The translations under genes and the position numbers were made by a program. Under the pieces are notes generated by a model, which was not told the origin of the DNA, searched no databases, and saw nothing but the letters and a program-made list of their open reading frames with translations. A stretch of 64,000 nt of DNA from Mermis nigrescens (lineage: Eukaryota > Nematoda > Enoplea > Mermithida > Mermithidae), in assembly GCA_036768485.1 (NCBI GenBank), contig JAVLUZ010000271.1, forward strand, positions 2,148,717 to 2,212,716. The letters run 5' to 3'. Below, one piece after another: positions 1-12,700 of the stretch (positions are counted from its first letter, which is position 1; every line of letters begins with the position of its first letter).

Positions 1-90
1 TCAATTCTGGGGGTCTGTCGATTTTTTTCAAGGGGGCGTCCGCCGAATTCTCGGAGGGAGGTCCAGACAACCACGCCCATGAGTGTTTTT
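1..90. repeat. Partial copy of a G-rich dispersed repeat (AATTCTGGGGGTCT family)
   Basis: The first 90 bases share the blocks CAATTCTGGGGGTCT and TATCGATTTTT, followed by a G-rich run and CCACGCCCATGAGTG, with stretches near 7906, 9163, 11129 and 15498. The copy is cut by the window edge. It resembles a non-autonomous transposon remnant; no protein is encoded. Confidence 0.5.
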
Positions 91-729
91 GTACTCTTAC
101 ACAGACTTCTGTCAAAAACACTTAAACGGCGCGTGGGCCTAATTGAAATTCATTTCGCGATTAAAAAAGCAAGCTTTCGGCAAAGTAAATCGGTGTGGAA
201 TCAACTTTTCCTTAAGCGTTAGCCTTTTACTAGGCTTGAATTTGTGCATTAATAATAGTCATCTGTGGTTTTATAGACGTTCTGATTTTCTAAGAATCGT
301 ATCAATTCCTGTATGTATGCTCCAAATACATTGATTATTATATATTTAAAATATATTTTTCAAAAACTTAAAACTATTTCAATAAAACTAGCAGATGATT
401 AGCAAAAATATGACAATACAAATAAAGCAGCCCACGCTCTAGCTCAGCCAAAAAACGAATTCTATGTATGTACAATCGAATCTGAAGAACAAATAATAGC
501 CCAAATTTCAGAAAGTACATAACACATTTATAGAAAAGTGTTTTTTGCTATTCAGGGCTTATATGTAAGAAAATTTTTTCCAGAAACTTAGTCTTAATCA
601 TAATTTATTGCTTTTCATACTGTTAAATTATTAGATAAGCTTCAATTCAATTTTTTCTTGTTAAAACCAAATATATCATGCGCCTATTCAGTGTTCAATA
701 AGACAAAAAATAATAAGCAGCGACTTCAC
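91..729. other. Downstream flank of the SLC7 gene, no clear feature
   Basis: AT-rich sequence with no convincing coding region. The last recognised SLC7 exon ends at 730 in phase 1. A minus-strand acceptor at about 620 (TTTAACAG) would give one codon and a TGA stop in the right phase, so a tiny terminal exon at 615-619 is possible but cannot be proved from sequence alone. Confidence 0.35.
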
Positions 730-3700
730 CGATAGCACGACTCAAGCAGGCTGGTTTGTTTTTCCAGTATATACAAGGAAAATAAACCAAAAGCGACGTC
801 AGCATGAGTCCAAGGCCTTTTACTAAAACAAGAGCATAATAAGCTAAATTTATAAGTAAAGCGGATAAGAAGTCGGTAGTGAAAAAGAGACAAGAATGGC
901 ATGGGATACATTAATTTGTAGGCTCACGAGAAATTCATCGAAAAGCACAAGACTAGCAATCTTTAGGAAAAAATTCATTCTATAAAACTTATTCGATTGA
1001 ACAAAACTAAAACTTCAAACGAATTCCTCACGATGCTCGTGCATTTCAGCCGTATTTCGTTATTTTACTTATAAAATTTTTCCATAGCTAATTATTGATA
1101 ACAAGATGAGTCATGCCATATTTCGATTCTTCCAAAATCAAAAAAGAAAGAAGCGAAACTTACGTTAAGCCTATATACTTGAACTTCCTAACCGCTTAGC
1201 ATAAGATCAAATATGCGATAAACACAATGAAAAATATGAGCAGATCACTTTCTGCTTCAAGAAAATACTACAGCGCATATCAAATTTAAGTCATCGGAAA
1301 GAATAAAAGTTTTTTTCGTTAAAACAAGTCGATTATTGTAATGTTAAATAATATTCATCCAGTTCACTAGATAAATATAATATTCATCCAATTCATCACT
1401 TTTCTGACTACAACAACAATACAAATTTTTTCAACAATTTGACAAATTATTTTCCAATACAAACAAATTGACAAGACACTTACGGGAATCTGCTGGCGCT
1501 ACGTAGGTAGGTACAACGATCAGATATACACAACCGATCAGAAAAACAATCGGGATGATAAGATTGACCTGAAAAAAAAGTAAAAACTCGTTTTACAGCC
1601 TATTCGAGTAAGTTTCAACAGGAGGATGACACACATTTGATTTAAAAACGAAGACAACTAAGAAACTGGTTTCAATTCAGGTAGGCGATGGCAAAAAATC
1701 TTAGATTATGTGGATATGAACTTAGTTTTATCGTAGAATTCACGAAAAAAGCGAGATGATAAAAAAATAACCAATGACTTTATTCTGTATTCAAATTTCC
1801 GAATAAAACTTATTCATTAGTAGTTATAATAATATGCTATCCGTTCAAGCAATATCGCGCTGTACAATGTGATTATGCAATTCCAACAACGATTATTCTC
1901 TTAATCAAATAAATACGCTAACTGACGAAAACTAATTTGATTACGCAACACGTGATCAGACTCTTAATCGCTAAATCCAGTAAAATTTCACCTTGACTGG
2001 TCTGGGAAATTGTTCAATCGGCATCTTTCTGCGTAGCCAGAGCAGAACGGCGGCGGACATGGCAATGCCCACCCAATTCACTACTTGAATTGAATTGATC
2101 AACGAATAAATATTTTTGCTCATGGTCAGATAGCCGAACGATAAGAGCAACTTAAGCAAAAATTGATAAGAGATGGATTAAACGTCCGCGAATTTAAAAT
2201 AGCAAAACAGACCGGAAAACATTGTTCTTAATTTTTTGATTCCACTCTACAAATTAATCGCGACGGATAAGAGTGATAAGTATAAAAAGCGTATTGTTCT
2301 TCGTCGGTCTAAGCAAGTTTTTCTTGGAAAATTATAATACGTCGCACTGTTTCCTTTGTTTTGTGCAAAAAACTTCGATTTGTTTGTGCAATCGAAAATC
2401 TGCCGAAAACTGCCTATACTTAGTGCTCAAAATGTACAAAGATCGCTTCTAGAATCTTCTTGATACGAGCCTCAAAAACTCTGTCCTGTACAAAAATAAA
2501 AAAAACAGATACGTCGAAAAATATGCAAAAAATGTTTTAAATGCTAAAAAACCGCGCAAAAGGACTTGCATTAACCTTATAAAGTCCGCATCTTTTAACA
2601 TTTTTAGCCGATTTTGACTGCATTGTCTCGCTTTAGCACTAAAAATATAGAAATTGATCAGTTTGGCGAGAGATTTCGATGTTTTTAGATCATTTTGACA
2701 CGATTTTTGACGCTTTTTGAGTGAGCAGCACGTAAAATTATTCGATAAAGATCGGTAATCGATTAAAATTTAAAATTTGACATTATGTACTGCTTTTATT
2801 TTAAAAAACGATGCACAAAGTGTTCCGTCAGCTTCAAAATCACCGGATAGTACCTGTTTGTCTGACGCTTCAAAAGATAATAAATACCCGCTCCCCCATG
2901 TGCATGTGTAATGAATATCGGTGTTAATGTAAACTATTCATAATATTACTATGCAATATGATCAGAAGTAAATGCAGTGTAGAGAATATTATTAGTAGAT
3001 ATAAGCCTAAAATTTTAAGCTTTTCAATAAAGAATGGATAAATTGAAACGATCATTCTTCTTTTCACATTCAGCGCATGATCTAAGATCGATAAGTCACG
3101 CTCAGCGAGCGAAAATTCAGTTTTAGGACAAACGGCAAACTACTCAATCACTGAGAAATAATCAATGATTTGAATTGTGATGATATAAGATTTATTGGCA
3201 AACGAAAGAGTGACTTACCGTGAAAAAGACTGAAGGCATCGGGGTGCCGACATAAGGATTGATCATGCATAAAATGTTTGGCATTTGATTTTCGCGAGCG
3301 CCGCAATAGAATAATCTAAAAATAGGTAGCGAGGGATTAAGTGTGAAACGACATTGAAAAATAAAACGGCCGGTTTTCGGAAAAATGAGCGCTTGTGACA
3401 TATTTCAGTCCAAAAACAGAAAAATCAAGAATCAAAATTCAACCTGATTAGTCAAGAAATTAAATCGTTCAAACAGCATAACGTTTCTCTGCTGATCGGC
3501 CATATGCTCCGATGGGACAAAAAAGACGAATATACTTGGGATCAGACTCGTAGCCAGGAAGGGTGGGGCGGGGCCGCCCCCCCCCGGAATGGGAAAAATT
3601 TTTATTTTCCCTAGGGTCCCCCGAAGAAAAAATGAAAAATTGGCGAAGTGCGTCTGAAACACCGCCAAAACAGGAATTAGCGTACTTTTGAGCTAGTAAA

Positions 3701-6700
3701 CTCAAAATTTGACGGCGCTTCGCGCCCGATTTATTGTTTATGTATAGTTTGTCTTCTAAACCGCTAAAAATCGTTCAAATTTGAGTCAGACGTAAAGAGC
3801 ATGTCAATTTTTTCCGGCGCTGCGCGCCGAATTCATCGTTTAGCTATACTTTTTGCTTTCTAGCTCACTCAAAACAGCTCAAATTTGAGTTATGACATGG
3901 CAAACATAAAATTTTTCCGGCGCTTCGCGCCGTATTTATTATTTATATACGTTTTTTGTCTTCTAGCCCACTCAAAACCGCTCAAATTTGAGCTTGACAT
4001 ACAAAATATGTCAATGGTGCCGAATTATTCATTATCTGTATTGTTTTTCTCTGTAAAACACAATGATTACGTACAAAGGCAAGAGATAAGAAATAATTTG
4101 TCGAGCAAGTGATGATAAATCAGCTTAAATGATAAATTTGATGTATATCAATATGGAATTAAGTAAAATTTTTTTTAAATTTTTTTTGAAAATTTTCTAC
4201 ACCATCGTATAGAGCTCGCCGAGATACGCTCAAAACTGCCTGATTTTCGCCTATCTCTTAATGGTTCTCGAGATATCTGACCTCAAAATTTTCGGCCCCC
4301 TTCCCTAAATAAAATCCTGCTTACGGGCCTGCTTGGGATTGTGGGTATATATCTACTATATATTTGTGAAAGTGTGTTTGTATGTCCGGGGTTGGCTCCG
4401 GCCCCATAACACTTGGTGGGCTGACATTATGGCCCGAGCTCGGCCTACCGGCTGGGGGTATAGTAGCGACATTTAAATTTCACCAACCCTACCCATGCAC
4501 CCTGTACAGGATTGAAGCGGGAGGCGTCCCTATGCTTAAGCATGGCCGATTTCGGGACAGCTGATTTTTTGCCAAATTTCGAAAATCGGAATAAATTCAG
4601 TTAGCACTATTTTCTAGTCACGGTACTTATGCCGCTGCGTGCGTCATAACATAGGATCTGACAAAATATAGCCTACACAATGCTACAAGATGGGCAATGC
4701 TATACTATACAATGATGTGATATAAGATACCCTGTCTGCGCCATTACATGCAGTGATATAAGATAGGAGATACCCTCTGGTATAACATATAAAAGATATA
4801 AGATATCACGTGATATGTAAACCACTTTACACCACTGTTAAGTGTAAACAAACGCGCCCAGGTGGCGTATCACGTTTGATTCCTAGTACATTTCTAGACT
4901 TGAGATCATGTACTCATAACCGGATAAGTTGGCAGAAAAAAACAAGACAGAAACACGTTTAACACACCCAATTTTTCGACTTTACACCTCCCGAAAAAGC
5001 TAAATATTGATGTAAATAAATATAATTTGCTGTAACGTGTAACCCTTAGAGAGTACTTTATTTTGATTCTATTCGATCTATCTTGACTTCTCAACAAAGA
5101 AAGTGGCGAAGAAAAAACGGACAAAATGTATTTTCCACCAACCACCACATTTTAAACTTTAAAGATCTGAACTTAACTCCCCATTGAGTGTAAAGAAATT
5201 CGGTTTGGGCCAGTTTGTAGCCTTTGAATCTAAGTAAGTTTGTACGCGGAAAACTACTGTTACGCAAAATATTTGAGACATTTACTAATCCAAATAAGGA
5301 AAAAACGTGTTTTTTCCGCCCATTTTACACCCTTGATTTCGAAATTTACACCTGATGAATAACTCAATATTGCGTTTTTTAACGCCATTTGCAGCGACGT
5401 GTAGCCCTTGAAACGTACTTAATTTTGTTATACACAATTTCTCCCAACTTATAAGTGGAGAAGTTGGCGGAGAAATCTTAGACTAAACTTGCTTTTTAAC
5501 ACTATCCACTAGTGCGTAAAGTTAAAACTCCTAGATCCAACTCCGCATTGAGTGTAAAAAAGTTAGCTGGTAAGAATAAAGTAGTCCTTAAGCGGTAGTA
5601 CATTTCCGTCAGAAAAGAAGTTTTTAGGACTCATAATTGGAGTTGTTGGCAGACATCAAGAAGAAAAAAATGCAACCAAAATTTGTCCTCACACTCGCAT
5701 TTTTCTGCACTCTTTACACTCCCCTCAAGTATTAAAGCGAAATTCGAATAACAAAAAACAAGGTCTTAGATAACTCCATTCTTGACAAGTCTGTACCATC
5801 AAATTGTATGTGGCATTTACACTGAAATGTGTACACGCTGACTAAAAAATGTGCCAAAAGTTTGTATATGTTATAACATTACGCCAAAACTTTACATGCT
5901 CATTACAAACTCGGCATTGAGTGTAAATAAAAAAGAGCACAAAAATTATCTCGGGATTGGAATTTTAGATCTGATTTTAAAATGTTTTAGAAACGCTAAG
6001 TCGCCTTTAAAAATGAAAACGACACACGTTTATGTTGCGAAATTCTTGCAAGGATAATCGATCTCATCGGATCACGCTCTTGGATCTTGTTTGTAGCATA
6101 TCTATAGTGGCCTACTGAACATGGCATCAAATCTGGGCAGCAATTCATCCCAGCGCGTCCATGGAGCGGCCTGGCACAGAAGCTGGTCGAGGGTCATTTG
6201 AACGGGCTAATTTTCAAAAAAATGGGATAAAATCATTGAAAATCAAACAGAATCACCTTTTTTCACCCATTTAAAGCCCAGACTAATTTCTCAGTGGACC
6301 GGCCGACTTCTTCGAGCCCATACTTGTACAGATCGAAGCTTTGAATATCGCCTAGGTATGCATGGCATGCAAACTCAAATAACATTTTAGAGGCAATATT
6401 AAGAAAAGAGTCGATTCGTAATTCTTATCAGATGTCAATAGGTAGCCAAGCAGGGTTATTGGCGAGAAGCCAAAAAAATTAAAGGTACACCGGTCATATA
6501 TTGAAAGAGTACCTGACCTAAATTTCAAGAAAAAGGTCAAATTATTGTAAGACTATTAGCTAGATTACAATTTTAAAAAATTACCTTGATGATGTCATTA
6601 GTACACCATTGACCGTTCCGAAACAAGACATGGCGACTACGATAGGCATGATAAAGGCCAAAACACCATAGTGATGTTGGGCGAAAGTTACAGCCACAGC

Positions 6701-9700
6701 ATTGCTGTCCACTACTTCGTCCAGAGTCACGCCGGCATAAAAAGCGACATTAGCTAGCGCATAGACAACAGTGCATATGATGCAAGTGAGACCGATAGCC
6801 AGAGGTAAATTCCTAATAGTAAAACAACATAAGAGACGTATCAGTTATTCGCATGTTTTGATAGCTTAAAGACCACAGGAGCACAGACTGGTCAATAAAG
6901 CGTCTCATAAGGGTGAGAAATTGGGAAGCTTAAGTTTACTCGAAGTGGTCTGAAAAAAGTGATGAAGGCATTAAAGTGATGCCAAAACTACCTAAATTCG
7001 CAGTTTATGGACGAGTCAAGCACTTTTGTAAGGAAGTTCATTTCAACAGTTTCCGGCAATGATTTCGCCTTGTTTTTTTTCTATTGACTGCTCGCTTGGA
7101 GTCCCAGACAGCAAGTTCAAGTGTACGTTTGACGGGGCTAAATAAATATGAAGCAATCACAAAAAAGCAAATTCATAAAAAGTTATACAATAGATTAAAA
7201 CGCTAAAATAGCATAAAACAATCCCGATTCAAATTTGCTAGACTTAATTTCAAGCATTTTTGCAAGAAAGGTTTAATTCTGTTCCATTGTTGGCATTAGT
7301 TTTGCAGTGAATGCTCCATAAAATTCTCGTATCATGCCTTTTTGGGTCTAGACACCCAATTCCTTACATGCATGTCTTTATTACCTCTCTCTTCACGTTC
7401 CACTGAATGATCCGACTTGGTTCGGGGATGTTTTGACCCCCCATAGCTGCTAACCCCCGCAAAATGGCTGCGAGCCATCAGAATTGTTGATTTTTTTAAA
7501 TTATTAAAAAATGCCTTTTTTAAAGCGTTTTAGCTCATTTTTGGCACAAAAGTCTCAAACTTTCGGCGCTTTGCGCCATTTACTTATTTTTTTGACTATA
7601 CTTTGTTCAATTTTCTCGATTTTTTCAGATTTTTTTGGAATTTTTTCAAATTTTATTCATATTATTGTATTCTAGAAAGAACGAGCATTGTCCGAAACGT
7701 CTAAAACCAGTGTTTTTGACGCGTACCCGACGTTTTTTAGCCCAAAAAAAGCACTTTTTGAAAAGTTTATGGGCCTGACCCTGCTCACCCCAGAATTTTC
7801 ATGCTGTACATGTATGCATGAGATATACATGGGCAGCGAATAAATTCTGTTGGCCTGGGTGTTGTAAAATTGGCAAGAATAAAAAAATCATACTAAAAAT
7901 TCAATCCCGCTGAATCTATCGATTTGGGGCGTTTACCAGATTCTCGGGAGGGGGTCTAAACCCCCATGCTCACGAGTGCACGAGACTGTTCCATTTGATT
8001 TATACCATAAAACTGAAGTGTTTACGACTGATTTTCGCAGTATATCTTTCTCTACAAATTTTATTTTTCTTTCCCTATCTCTCTCGGCTATTGTGTCGTG
8101 TTGTGCAAGAAAGGTTTGATCTTGATCGATTTTTAATTAAAATTTCGACTTAAATGTTCCATAAAATTTCCTTATCTTGCCTTTTTAGGCCTACAGCCAA
8201 CTCCCCATGTGCATGTCTTCACTACCTCTCTCTTCGTTCCATTGAATGATCCCACTTATGGAATTTGCGATAGAAAAATTGTAACTATAACCAAAAAATA
8301 TCGTAGCCATATGCAAGATATCTGGTTTCCGTATTTTATTCGAGCAAGTCAAGTTCGTTCAATGGAACAAAAAATAAATTTTCGCGTTTCGAACATTTCC
8401 GTAATTTTTTAAGACTGATTACTTTTTCATCGCGTAGTTCATTGGTCTAGACAATAGCATACCATTACACAAACAAGTCACGCGACGCGAAGTATGCCTT
8501 CATTCCACGGTTTTTTGATACTTCTAAGTTCAATCTATACGGAAGATGTTATCATAAGCGCGGCAATATTTTTTGAATATTAAGGTAAATAAGTTTATAA
8601 GATTAAAGTACCTACCAACGAACGAACGTACGTTCACTTACTGTCCATTACACGACTTTAGGAAGAAAAAAGCAGCGTTGATCAGGTAGCAGTTTCAATT
8701 TTATGCAAATTCAAAATTTGTTATAGGTCACCAATTTTGCATAACCTGATTTACTTTGAATTTTATCGTATTAATACAATGTCAACAAGTTGCAAAATGG
8801 AAGAGCTTACCTTCTTGGGTTTTGTAATTCCTCCGTTACAATAGCCAAATAGTTGAACCCGTTGAACGACCAGAGGCCAGAGTATAAAGCTAATGACAAC
8901 TTTGCAAAATCCCAATTAGACGTTTCAAACATATTGTCGAACGCTTCTAGCTCGTCTGAAATTGAAAACGGCGAAAAATTTAACAACGACAAGACAATAA
9001 TACAACTTTGTCAAGGTTGACTGCTGATTGTTATAATTTAAGCCTAATCAACTATCGTCCTTTACGTACCCATCTTGAATGCAAACGACTTCGCACCATA
9101 CGTTGGCAGCAACGAAATACTGGGGGTCCGATGGGGCCAGATTTCCAAAAATAGCATCAAAGATTCAATTCTGGGGGTCTATCGATTTTTGGGAACTCTT
9201 TCAGATTCTGGGGGTCCAGACATAAACGTGGGGAGTTCGGGGTCCAAGACCCCTTAGAATGGAAAATGGAAAAATGGAATATTGAAAAATTTTCGTCAAA
9301 AGTGCCCTAAATTGAACAGAAACTGTGTAATAACGTACTTTTAACGCTATTTTAGCGCTTATACAAGTTTTTATGACAATTTGGCCAAAAAAGCTAAATT
9401 TTTGACCCCCTTCTCAGACTGGCTGACACCATAGATCGGCCATGCTGTGCATCTATGGTCCAGACCCCCAATGCGCATGTGTTCTTCCCACCATTCAAAA
9501 TAATTTTTTCGATTTTAGGGATACAAAGAATCTTTGATATATTAAAAAATAGCGTTCTAGAATGCGCTCACTTTCAGTCTCCTGTGCGTGCAACGCGGTG
9601 CAGAAAAATCAGTTATATTTAAAAAACGTCAATATTTCAATATTCATAGTTGAGAGTTACTTTACTAACTGGAACGAAACTGACTTCGATAATTTTTCCG

Positions 9701-12700
9701 TAGTTTAGATTTCTGAAAATTTAAAAATGGCAAGAAGACACAAACTTAGCTTTAAAAACCAATACGTTAATTGTGGTTTTGACCATTTTGGCCGTTTAAA
9801 CAACAACAAAAAATCGTGAACGTTAAATTTACTGTTTTGGATTTCTGAAATTTCACCCCCGGCCGACCCTGACCTTGTGCGCCTATGCATAAAAAGTGCC
9901 CTTACTCTTATTTTCTTCTTGGTCAAAACTTTTTCAGAAATTAGAGTTTATGGCGCGTTTTTTTGTACAAGGTTCATTTGTACATATACAAAGATGGTCC
10001 CTAAAAGCCTTTGTACATTTTTTACATGCAAATTTTTGTGTGCTACGTATGTATATGGTACAATAGCGATTTTAATGTGGTAAAAACAGAGTTTTCCGAC
10101 CGTTGGTAGTGTATTTTAGCTGATTGTCTTATTGACATGTTTCCTTTCTAAATGCAATTTCTGCCATTATAAAGGAAAATTTTTGCGAATTTTATAACTT
10201 TTTTACAGTTTTTGCCTACCCGAAAATCTTTGTACACGTGCAAAGACGGTCCCAAAAAGTCTTTGTACATCGGGAAAGATCTTTGCCGAATACAAAAATC
10301 CGTGGTTTATGGGGCCAGTTAGTCATTTTTTTCCAAAAAATTTCCCTTTCCCTTTAACAGTCCAACCTCATAGGTACATGTCTACTGTATGTATTATGAA
10401 TTCTGGATTCTTCGTGTAAAATAACATGCTGTAAACTTTTGGGCTTCTAGCTAAACTTGCATTTAATTCATGAAAATGCCCAAGCTAATAAGGAGGTCGA
10501 ATAAATCGATGTACGCAAACAGCAAGCGAGTTGAATCTGAGCTTACCTGCGCTTTTTGCGAACAGCAAATAAAAACCGGTACAAATAATCAATCCTAAGG
10601 CGAACAATTTTCCTATGGTAAAGACATTTTGAATCCATGTCGTTAACTTTGGACTAAAAGCATTTACTAGAGCGAGCAAGGCTGAAAAATAATGTGATTT
10701 TAAAGTTTAAATCGTCTTTAAAAAAGCAGTTCTATTACCAAGACAGCCGGCAGCCATAAGCTGAGGTGCATGCTCAGGGCTTTGGCATGGAAAGAATGGT
10801 TGTAGAACATTATTTGCGAAAATTAGGGCGACTGCAGCCAGCGTACTTGGCCTTGAACAGTAAAACAGAGCTTTTATATTTTAAACATTAAACAGAATTA
10901 CAAGACGCTGAGAATTCACGTTTATCTAGCAGCTTATAAATTTTGATTTCGAATTTATTTATTTAAAATCAGCGACACAAATATAAGCGTGTCACATACG
11001 GATAGCACGCGTGGATCGCTTTAGGCTACAAAATGAGGTCTGGGGACTGCATACATGGGCAACTACCAAATTCTGGGGGATCCGAATGGGGAAAATTCCA
11101 AAAAATTGGAAAAAGCATGCTGCCATTTCAATTTTGGGGGTCTACGCCGTAATCTGTTAGGATATTTAGGATTCTCGGGAATTATACCTCTCTACGCCCA
11201 TTTCCGGTTAGGAGGCGATCGTAAAGTAACGATACATGGAAAATGGGCATACTTATACAAACAGGGACCTATCTTTTCTGCATGCAATAGCAAAGTATAG
11301 TGAGAGAGCGACGTTCCCTGATAACTATGGTGTATCCCAACACTGCCACCGTCCCAACACTGCCACCGTCCCAACACTGCCACCGTCCCAACACTGCCAT
11401 AAGTCCCAACACTGCCACCGTCCCAACACTGCCACTACGAGTCCCAACACTGCCACCGCGAGTCCCAACACTTCCGCCATCCCAACAGTGCCACCGTCCA
11501 CCGTCCTAACGCCACCGTCCCAACACTGCCACCGCGAGTCCCAACACTGCCAAGTGCCAACACGTTGTGTGCTGGCAGGCACATGCACGGAAATTTTGTT
11601 GCAAAAATGCTTAACATTTGGGGCATGCATGGTAGGTACGTATTTGCTAGGCTGAAATCATGCATTTAGACTCAAGGAAATCAGGCACGTAGCTCTGGGG
11701 AGAATGGGGGGTCCGGACCCCCCTCAAAAAATGAAAAATAGGACTTTTTAAACGTTATTTGGTGCTATTTTTGGGCTTAGTCCCCCAAAAATTGGTGTTG
11801 GTCCCCCCAAAATAAGACAGCCAGCTATGTGCCTGAAGGAAATTACTGCTAAGGCATTTGGTATCAGAATACAAAAAGGCGTGGGAAAGGGACAAAGACT
11901 CAATCAGCATATTTTCTAAAACTTCAATGTGAGATTTATGTCCGTGCGAACTGCGCATTCGAGTTGTACTAACACAATAAGCACACTATATTCCTTATTC
12001 CTCTGTTTTCTAGACAACTTGGACATAACAATACGTTATAAATGCGACAAAGAATTACTACGCAAAAAATTTTGAGATTCAGCATCTAACAAGTTCTTGA
12101 TTCTACCCTTCACTAGCGACCCCACCATTATAATCCATGAACGTTATGTACTTAATGCTTTTAATTACACGTGAGCAGCGACTTAATTCTGGGAGTTGAT
12201 ATAATGGGGCCAACATTGAGGAATAAGCCAAAAACACAGTTGTGGAAGATCCGCCTAATACCCAATGAGCAAAAATCTGACACGTATGACATAATCGCGA
12301 TTGTAAGCCCTGTTTTTTCTTATTCTTCTAGCAAATAAATAAGAAAATAAAATTATAGCAAGTTAGATTTTTCTAGAACTAAACAGACTGATTACAAACA
12401 ATCTTTGTAAGAGCCCATATCATCTCGTTTAGCGTATAAATATTCTTAATAAAAATTATCTGATTGATATTCTTCAGAAATACAAAAAATAGATTTTAAA
12501 TAAGGCCAATTTATATTTTTGTATCATTGTTATGCGTGCAATGCACAACAACAAATTTTAAACGAGTCGCGCGGCGGCTATCATCTAGGATACATCGCTC
12601 GCTCACTATATTTTACTATTACGTGTAGAAAAGACAGGTCCCCGATTCTCTTGCGTGTTCAGTGCTTAACACTAAAGGCTCATTCATACTTCACGCAGGA

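Noticed and set aside
1141..1200. Possible 31-bp SLC7 exon near 1165-1195 with donor AAC|GTAAGT
   Set aside because: The exon at 1484-1568 joins the exon at 730-822 in phase and gives normal SLC7 sequence, so no exon is needed between.
3432..3705. Two 78-codon minus-strand frames
   Set aside because: They overlap each other in different frames across the G/C-rich end of a repeat and show no protein character.
11236..11655. Long overlapping frames on both strands (up to 139 codons)
   Set aside because: They arise from the 17-bp minisatellite, whose repeats keep several frames open; composition is repetitive and no homology is visible.
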